A stretch of 11,878 nt of DNA from Oscillospiraceae bacterium (GTDB lineage: Bacteria; Bacillota; Clostridia; Oscillospirales; Acutalibacteraceae): contig CACWJV010000039.1 in NCBI GenBank assembly GCA_902761265.1, positions 650 to 12,527 on the forward strand. Reading direction: 5' to 3'. Positions 6,501-11,878 of the stretch are shown piece by piece. Position numbers and translations under genes: made by a program. Numbering within the stretch: position 1 is the first letter of the stretch; every line of letters begins with the position of its first letter. A model generated the notes under the pieces. It was not told the origin of the DNA, did not search any database, and saw nothing but the letters and a program-made list of their open reading frames with translations.

Positions 6501-7422
6501 CCGCGAAATCGACTATCTGCGCGTGTCCGTCACCCAGCGCTGCAATCTCAACTGCATCTATTGCGGCAAAAGCGATTGCGGCAAAAAACAGACGGAGCTG
6601 TCACTCGACGAAATCGCGCGTCTGGTGCGTGCGTTCGCCCTCTGCGGCATCCGCAAGGTGCGCGTGACCGGCGGCGAACCGCTGGTGCGCCGGGACGTGG
6701 TGCAGATTGTGGAACGCATTGCAGCAACGCCTGGGATCGAGACTGTGGGTCTGACGACCAACGGCGTGCTGCTCGACCAATATGCCGCGCCGCTCGCCGA
6801 CGCCGGACTGCAAAGCGTCAATATCAGCCTTGACAGCACCGACGGCAGCACCTACCGCCATCTGACCGGCGCCGACGTGCTCGGCCGGGTGCTGCGCGGG
6901 ATCGACGAAGCGCAAAAAGCCGGACTGTCGCCGATCAAACTCAACGCCGTTTTGATGAAGGGCGTCAACGCCGACAGCGCGCCGGCGCTTGTGCGCCTTG
7001 CCGAAACGAACCCGATCGACGTGCGCTTTATCGAGCTGATGCCGTTTGCCGAAAACGGCGACGCCGACAAATTGCGCGTGACGGGCGACGAGCTGTTGCA
7101 GGCTTTCCCGTTTTTGCAGCCGCTCGATACAAAAGAAAACGGCACCGCCGTCTATTACGGCGCGCCGGGCTTTTGCGGCCGGGTGGGGCTCATCAGCCCG
7201 GTCAGCCATCCGTTTTGCGACCGCTGCAGCCGGGTGCGGCTGCTTTGCGACGGCACAGTCAAGCCGTGTCTCGCGTTTGACAAAACCTATGATCTGAAAC
7301 CCTATTTACACGACGACGCGGCGCTGACCGCCGCGATCGGCGCAATCATTATGCAAAAGCCCGCCGGCCACGCGTTTCAAACCGCGCCGCCGCAGCACGG
7401 GCTCAACCGGACAGGAGGATAA
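6484..7422 (+). CDS. moaA: MoaA, GTP 3',8-cyclase (radical SAM)
   Basis: MoaA starts cofactor synthesis by radical rearrangement of GTP to 3',8-cyclo-GTP. The 312-residue protein has the N-terminal radical SAM cluster C20-x3-C24-x2-C27, the SAM-contacting GGEP at 63-66 and the second 4Fe-4S cluster C245-x2-C248-x13-C262 with SRVRLLCDG between. It ends in the double glycine (LNRTGG) needed for MoaA activity. It is slightly shorter than the E. coli enzyme (329) but nothing essential appears missing. The start overlaps moaC by 17 nt and has only a weak upstream GGAAAGAG (6465-6472), so coupled translation is likely. MoaA and MoaC act in sequence, which fits their pairing. Confidence 0.96.
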   Translation: MKDRYNREIDYLRVSVTQRCNLNCIYCGKSDCGKKQTELSLDEIARLVRAFALCGIRKVRVTGGEPLVRRDVVQIVERIAATPGIETVGLTTNGVLLDQYAAPLADAGLQSVNISLDSTDGSTYRHLTGADVLGRVLRGIDEAQKAGLSPIKLNAVLMKGVNADSAPALVRLAETNPIDVRFIELMPFAENGDADKLRVTGDELLQAFPFLQPLDTKENGTAVYYGAPGFCGRVGLISPVSHPFCDRCSRVRLLCDGTVKPCLAFDKTYDLKPYLHDDAALTAAIGAIIMQKPAGHAFQTAPPQHGLNRTGG

Positions 7423-7424
7423 CC

Positions 7425-7862
7425 ATGGCAACGGTTTGTTCCATCAATATCAGTGAGAAAAAAGGGACGCCGAAAACAACGATCGACGAAGGCACGCTGA
7501 TCGCGGATTTCGGCTTTGCAGGCGACGCCCACGCCGGCAAATGGCACCGGCAGGTCAGCCTGCTTGCCAAAGAGAGCATTGCAAAGGCTGCCGGGATGCG
7601 CACCGACGGGCTGTGCCACGGCATGTTTGCCGAAAACATCACCACCGAGGGCATCACACTGCACACCTTGCCGGTCGGCACACGGCTGCAAATCGGCGAC
7701 ACGGCGGTGATCGAAATTTCCCAAATCGGCAAAGAGTGCCACGACGGCTGCGCCATCCGCCAGCTTGTCGGCCAGTGCATTATGCCGAAAGAGGGCGTGT
7801 TTGCCCGCGTGATCGTGGGCGGCGTTGTCCGCGCCGGCGATCCGATCACGGTTATCGCATGA
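7425..7862 (+). CDS. Stand-alone MOSC-domain protein
   Basis: The protein has 145 residues and consists almost entirely of a MOSC (MOCO sulfurase C-terminal) domain. It shows GDAHAGKWHRQVSLL near 38-52, GMFAENITTEGI near 66-77 and the conserved cysteine region GKECHDGC, with C105 and C109. MOSC domains bind the molybdenum cofactor or transfer sulfur through a conserved cysteine. Small single-domain versions are common in Clostridia beside moa and mog genes, but their exact role is not established. An AGGAGG ribosome binding site lies in the end of moaA, and the ATG is 2 nt after its stop. It is probably involved in maturation, sulfuration or carrying of the cofactor. Its stop overlaps the next start (ATGA). 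Confidence 0.88.
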   Translation: MATVCSINISEKKGTPKTTIDEGTLIADFGFAGDAHAGKWHRQVSLLAKESIAKAAGMRTDGLCHGMFAENITTEGITLHTLPVGTRLQIGDTAVIEISQIGKECHDGCAIRQLVGQCIMPKEGVFARVIVGGVVRAGDPITVIA

Positions 7863-10438
7863 AGCGGATCGTCGTTGGCATTCTGGCGCATGTGGACGCC
7901 GGCAAAACCACGCTGTCCGAAGCGCTGCTGTATACCGCCGGCAATCTTTCAAAGCTCGGCCGGGTCGATCACCGCACGTCGTTTCTTGACACGTTTTCGC
8001 TCGAACGCGCACGCGGGATCACGATCTTTTCCAAACAGGCGATTTTGACCACACCGGACGCCGTGTTCACACTGCTCGACACGCCGGGACATGTGGACTT
8101 TTCCGCCGAAACCGAGCGCACGCTGCAGGTGCTTGACTACGCGATCCTTGTCATCAGCGGCACCGACGGTGTACAAAGCCACACGCGCACGCTGTGGAAG
8201 CTGCTGAAAAAATATCAGGTACCGACGTTTTTGTTTGTCAATAAAATGGACCTCGACGGCGCGTCAAAGGCGCTGCTGCTGCCGCAGCTTCAGGCAAAGC
8301 TCAGCGGCGGTTGTGTGGACTTCGGCGCGCCGGCCGACACGCGGCTCGAAGAGCTCGCGCTTTGCAGCGAGGAACTGCTCGAACAGTATGAACAGACAGG
8401 GACGATTGCCCCCGCCGCCGTGCGCCGAGCAATCCAACAGCGCGAGGTGTTCCCGTGTCTGTTCGGTTCCGCGCTGAAACTGACGGGCGTGGATGCTTTT
8501 TTGGAACTGTTAAAGGCATATACCGAAATGCCGCGCTATCCGTCCGCCTTTGCGGCGCAGGTGTTCAAGGTGTCGCAGGACCCGCAGGGCAGCCGCCTGA
8601 CGTTTTTGAAAGTCACGGGCGGCGTCTTAAACGTGCGCGAGGTGCTCGAAAGCGGCAAAAACACCGACGGCGAAAAAGTCAGCGCCATCCGGCTGTATTC
8701 CGGCGAAAAGTTTACGCCGCTCCAGACAGCCGAAGCCGGCACGGTCTGCGCCGTCACCGGCATCACCTTTGCCCGCCCGGGCGACGGGTTGGGCAAAGCG
8801 CAAAACGCCGGGCTGCCTGTGCTCGAACCGGTTTTGACCTACGGCGTTTTGCTGCCGCAGGGCGCGGACGTGCACACGGTGCTGCAAAATCTGCGCACGC
8901 TCGAAGCGGAGGATCCGATGCTGCGCGTCGTTTGGGACGAACGGCTCGGCGAAATCCAGGTGCGGCTGATGGGCGACGTACAGCGCGAAGTGCTGCAAAC
9001 GATGTTTCTTGACCGCTTCGGCGTGCCGATCACCTTCGGCAAGGGGCGCATCATTTATAAGGAAACGATTGAAACCACCGTGGAGGGCGTCGGCCATTTT
9101 GAGCCGCTGCGCCACTACGCGGAGGTGCATCTGATTTTGAAACCGGGCAAGCGCGACAGCGGGCTGGTGTTTTCGTCCGCCTGCCGCGAAGATCAGCTTG
9201 ACAAAAACTGGCAACGGCTGATTTTGACCCATCTGTATGAAAAGACCCATCTCGGCGTTTTGACCGGCGCACCGATCACCGATATGGAGATCATGCTCGT
9301 GTCGGGCCGCGCCCACGCAAAGCACACCGAGGGCGGCGATTTCCGCCAGGCGACCTACCGCGCCGTGCGGCAGGGGCTGCGGCAGGCAAAAAGTCTGCTG
9401 CTCGAACCGCTCTATGCGTTTACACTCGAAGTGCCGCCCGAAAACGTGGGTCGCGCGCTGGCGGATATCCAGCGCATGAGCGGCTCGTTCGATCCGCCGC
9501 AGACCACACAGGATCTGACCGTCGTCACCGGCACGGCGCCGGTGGCTGAGATGAGCGAGTATATGCAGGACGTGGTGCAGTATACCCGCGGCCGCGGCCG
9601 ACTTTCGTGTACGCTCAAGGGCTATGCGCCGTGTCACAACGCCGACGCGGTGATCGCCGAGGCTGCCTACGACTGCGACGCGGATACCGACAATCCCGCC
9701 GATTCCGTCTTTTGCGCCCACGGCGCCGGATTCAACGTGCGCTGGGACGACGTGCCGAAATTTATGCATCTGCCGTTTGCGCTGACGGGGAAAAAGCAGC
9801 AGGACGATTGGCAGACGTCCCCGGTTGTGCCGAAGGGCGAGCGCACCAAAACCGCCGGCGCCTTGCTCGATAAAGAGCTGATGCGCATCTTTGAGCAGAC
9901 CTACGGCCCGATCCGCAGCCGCAGCTACGATAAAATCGAAGTGGACGATTTCCCGTCCGCCGTGCCCAAAGCGCCGAAATCGCCCAAAAAGCGCACGCCG
10001 CTGCCGGAGGGGCCGGACTATCTGCTGGTGGACGGCTACAACGTGATCTTTTCGTGGGAGATGCTGCGCAAGATTGCCGAAACCGAGATCGACGCCGCGC
10101 GCGAAGTGCTCACGCGGATTTTGTGCAACTACCGCGGCTTCCGGCAGTGCGAAGTGATTTTGGTGTTCGACGCCTACAAGGTCAAAAGCGTGCGCGAGGT
10201 GGAAACCGTGGACGGCATCAGCATCGTCTATACCAAAGAGGCGGAGACCGCCGATATGTATATTGAAAAGGTGAGCCACGTGCTTTCCAAAAAACACCGC
10301 GTGCGCGTGGTCACGTCCGACGCGCTCGAACAGCTTATCATCCTCGGCGGCGGCGCGCTGCGTGTGTCGTCGCGCGAATTTGAAGCCGAAGTGCTGCAAA
10401 CGCAGGCGGAAATTGCCGAACTGCTCGGCACAACCTGA
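7859..10438 (+). CDS. EF-G/Tet(M)-like translational GTPase fused to a YacP/Rae1-type NYN nuclease domain
   Basis: The 859-residue protein begins MKRIVVGILAHVDAGKTT. GTPase motifs are complete: G1 AHVDAGKT (10-17), G2 RGITI (52-56), G3 DTPGH (74-78), G4 NKMD (128-131) and G5 GSAL (203-206). EF-G-like domains II to V follow to about residue 640, with a domain-IV loop near 484-495 (AHAKHTEGGDF) and GAGFNVRWDDV near 622. A Lys/Pro-rich linker (about 697-720) leads to a NYN domain of YacP/Rae1 type with acidic residues D725 (VDGYN), D771 (VFDAY), D799 (ETAD) and D821 (TSD). Tet(M) is about 639 residues, so the last 220 are extra. The domain-IV loop lacks the Tyr-Ser-Pro-Val seen in Tet(M), so tetracycline protection is doubtful. 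The start at 7859 overlaps the MOSC stop. The frame is open further upstream but reads through the MOSC gene. A role in ribosome rescue or quality control is an inference. Confidence 0.85.
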   Translation: MKRIVVGILAHVDAGKTTLSEALLYTAGNLSKLGRVDHRTSFLDTFSLERARGITIFSKQAILTTPDAVFTLLDTPGHVDFSAETERTLQVLDYAILVISGTDGVQSHTRTLWKLLKKYQVPTFLFVNKMDLDGASKALLLPQLQAKLSGGCVDFGAPADTRLEELALCSEELLEQYEQTGTIAPAAVRRAIQQREVFPCLFGSALKLTGVDAFLELLKAYTEMPRYPSAFAAQVFKVSQDPQGSRLTFLKVTGGVLNVREVLESGKNTDGEKVSAIRLYSGEKFTPLQTAEAGTVCAVTGITFARPGDGLGKAQNAGLPVLEPVLTYGVLLPQGADVHTVLQNLRTLEAEDPMLRVVWDERLGEIQVRLMGDVQREVLQTMFLDRFGVPITFGKGRIIYKETIETTVEGVGHFEPLRHYAEVHLILKPGKRDSGLVFSSACREDQLDKNWQRLILTHLYEKTHLGVLTGAPITDMEIMLVSGRAHAKHTEGGDFRQATYRAVRQGLRQAKSLLLEPLYAFTLEVPPENVGRALADIQRMSGSFDPPQTTQDLTVVTGTAPVAEMSEYMQDVVQYTRGRGRLSCTLKGYAPCHNADAVIAEAAYDCDADTDNPADSVFCAHGAGFNVRWDDVPKFMHLPFALTGKKQQDDWQTSPVVPKGERTKTAGALLDKELMRIFEQTYGPIRSRSYDKIEVDDFPSAVPKAPKSPKKRTPLPEGPDYLLVDGYNVIFSWEMLRKIAETEIDAAREVLTRILCNYRGFRQCEVILVFDAYKVKSVREVETVDGISIVYTKEAETADMYIEKVSHVLSKKHRVRVVTSDALEQLIILGGGALRVSSREFEAEVLQTQAEIAELLGTT

Positions 10439-10454
10439 AACGGAGGGAACCGCG

Positions 10455-11878
10455 ATGCAAAACATGCAACTGCAAAACTATACGCTCCTTGTGGAATGCG
10501 AGGGCGAAAACCGCGACGCGCAGGTGACGGTTGAAGAAGCCGGCGGCGCGCTGAACGTCTTTCTGACCGCGGCGCAGAGCCATCCCTGCTTTGTCAGACT
10601 GCACTGGGTGTTTGAAAGCAGCGGCGATCTGCAGGTGCTCGGCGACGCGTTTGAGCGCAGCTACGGCGACCTCGGGTTTTGCCGCCTGCGGGACAACGCC
10701 CGCTGGATGCCGTGGTATTTTCTTGCAACGGACGGCGCGGCCCACTGGTGCTTTGGCGTCAAAACGCAGCCGAACGCCTTTGTCAGCTTCTATTATGATG
10801 AAAGCGGCCTTGCCGCTACGCTCGACTGCCGGAACGGCGGCTGCGGCGTACAGCTTTGCGGGCGAAAGCTGCTGCTCGCGTCGTTTGTGCTGCGGCAGTA
10901 TACGGACTGCGCCGCCTTTGACGCGCTGCATCGCTTTTGCAAAACGCTGTGCGAGCGTCCGCTGCTGCCAAAGACGATGATCTACGGCGGCAACAACTGG
11001 TATTATGCCTACGGCGAAAGCGATTGCGAAACCATTCTTTCCGACGCCAAGCTGCAATCTGCGCTCGCAGACGGCATCGAAAACCGGCCGTTCATGGTTG
11101 TGGACGACGGCTGGCAATTGCACCGCTGCGCCGGCCCGTGGCTGCCGAATGAAAAATTTCCGGATATGCGGCGCTTGGCGGACGGGATGCGCAAAGTCGG
11201 CGTGCGTCCCGGGATCTGGATCCGGCCGCTCGAAACCGAAGACCCCGCCGTGCCGGACGACTGGCGGCTTTGCCGCGGCGGCAAAAAGGCCGGGCTTGAC
11301 CCGACCGTCCCCGGTGTGCAGCATCTGCTGCGCGAAGATCTGCGGCGTATCCGCGGCTGGGGCTATGAGCTGCTCAAATATGACTTTACAACGTATGACC
11401 TGTTCGGCGACTGGGGCAAAGACCTCGGCGAAACGATCAGCAACGAGACCGGCTGGCATTTCTTTGACCGAGGGAAAACCGGCGCCGAAATTGTGAAGGA
11501 TCTCTACCGGCTGCTGCTCGAAGAAAGCGGCGACATGCTGCTGATCGGGTGCAACACCGTGTCGCATCTGTGCGCGGGGCTGGTGCACATCAACCGCACC
11601 GGCGACGACACCAGCGGCAAAGACTGGGCGCGCACACGCAAAATGGGCGTCAACACGCTCGCGTTCCGTCTGGCGCAAAACGGCGCGTTCTACCTAGTCG
11701 ACGCCGACTGCGTAGGCATCCTCGGCGACCATATCCCGTGGGACAAGAACCGCCAGTGGCTCGACCTGCTTTCCAAAAGCGGCACGGCGCTGTTCGTCTC
11801 CTGCAACCGAGCGGACGAGCAGCAGCCGCGCGATCTGCGGGCCGCCTTCCGGACCGCGCAGCAGCCGCACACGATCGT
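10455..11878 (+). CDS. GH36-like glycoside hydrolase, putative alpha-galactosidase (partial, C-terminus off the right edge)
   Basis: The frame starts MQNMQLQNYTLLVE and stays open to the edge, 474 codons. An N-terminal beta-rich region (about 1-165) precedes a (beta/alpha)8 barrel beginning near MIYGGNNWYYAYG (about 175-188). Visible barrel features are VVDDGWQ, a KYD motif with D310 as likely nucleophile and RTGDDTSG with D384 or D385 as likely acid/base, a spacing fitting GH36/GH27 enzymes. The later VDADCVGI and PWDKN segments fit bacterial alpha-galactosidase-like proteins. There is no signal peptide, so it should act in the cytoplasm on imported oligosaccharides. A GGAGGG ribosome binding site (10442-10447) lies 7 nt before the ATG, and the gene is 16 nt downstream of the GTPase fusion. 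The substrate is uncertain, and no sugar transporter is in view. Confidence 0.75.
   Translation, partial: MQNMQLQNYTLLVECEGENRDAQVTVEEAGGALNVFLTAAQSHPCFVRLHWVFESSGDLQVLGDAFERSYGDLGFCRLRDNARWMPWYFLATDGAAHWCFGVKTQPNAFVSFYYDESGLAATLDCRNGGCGVQLCGRKLLLASFVLRQYTDCAAFDALHRFCKTLCERPLLPKTMIYGGNNWYYAYGESDCETILSDAKLQSALADGIENRPFMVVDDGWQLHRCAGPWLPNEKFPDMRRLADGMRKVGVRPGIWIRPLETEDPAVPDDWRLCRGGKKAGLDPTVPGVQHLLREDLRRIRGWGYELLKYDFTTYDLFGDWGKDLGETISNETGWHFFDRGKTGAEIVKDLYRLLLEESGDMLLIGCNTVSHLCAGLVHINRTGDDTSGKDWARTRKMGVNTLAFRLAQNGAFYLVDADCVGILGDHIPWDKNRQWLDLLSKSGTALFVSCNRADEQQPRDLRAAFRTAQQPHTI

Noticed and set aside
7541..7858. N-terminal extension of the GTPase fusion from 7541
   Set aside because: It overlaps the MOSC gene in another frame and has Arg-rich shadow composition. 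EF-G/Tet(M) proteins begin just before the AHVDAGKT motif, as the 7859 start does.
7859..10438. Tetracycline resistance gene tet(M)/tet(W)
   Set aside because: The GTPase half is related, but the protein is about 220 residues longer with a nuclease domain, its domain-IV loop differs, and its context is a housekeeping operon rather than a mobile element.
8627..10465. 612-codon open frame on the minus strand across the GTPase fusion
   Set aside because: It is antisense to a gene with intact GTPase and NYN motifs, and its composition is typical of a complement of GC-rich coding sequence.

Overview
The window looks like part of a GC-rich Firmicutes (Clostridia, possibly Oscillospiraceae-like) chromosome. 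The grounds are AGGAGG-type ribosome binding sites, a short clostridial-type lipoprotein signal, TupABC-type tungstate transport, a YacP/Rae1-type nuclease domain (a Firmicutes family) and dense same-strand packing. No tRNA, rRNA, CRISPR array, insertion sequence or phage gene was seen.

Layout. Positions 1-419 (minus) hold the start of a MogA/MoaB-family molybdopterin adenylyltransferase with its own promoter, divergent from everything else. Positions 420-748 are non-coding and carry the mog promoter, a likely promoter for the rightward operon and a leader of about 155 nt with several nested hairpins. From 749 to the right edge all genes lie on the plus strand with gaps of 16 nt or less: tupA, tupB, tupC (tungstate ABC importer); two different moeA genes, the second fused to a periplasmic-binding-protein-like domain; moaC; moaA; a stand-alone MOSC-domain protein; an 859-residue EF-G/Tet(M)-like GTPase fused to a YacP/Rae1-type NYN ribonuclease domain; and a partial GH36-like glycoside hydrolase that runs off the edge. 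Most junctions are overlaps (4, 8, 17 and 20 nt) or direct abutments, which points to one polycistronic, translationally coupled operon.

How the parts fit. TupABC imports tungstate (possibly also molybdate). MoaA and MoaC make cyclic pyranopterin monophosphate from GTP. MogA adenylylates molybdopterin, and the MoeA proteins insert the metal. The MOSC protein probably handles sulfur or the finished cofactor. MoaD, MoaE, a MoaD-activating enzyme, MobA and any molybdo- or tungstoenzyme are absent here and must lie elsewhere. TupA rather than ModA, together with two MoeA paralogues, suggests a tungsten or mixed W/Mo cofactor pathway.

The most unusual item is the GTPase-NYN fusion. It joins a ribosome-binding translational GTPase to a nuclease domain of the Rae1 type (a ribosome A-site mRNA endonuclease) in one chain, and its start codon overlaps the stop of the MOSC gene. 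The structured leader before tupA is the second most interesting item: it may be a cofactor- or metal-sensing RNA, but I could not confirm a known riboswitch consensus by eye.
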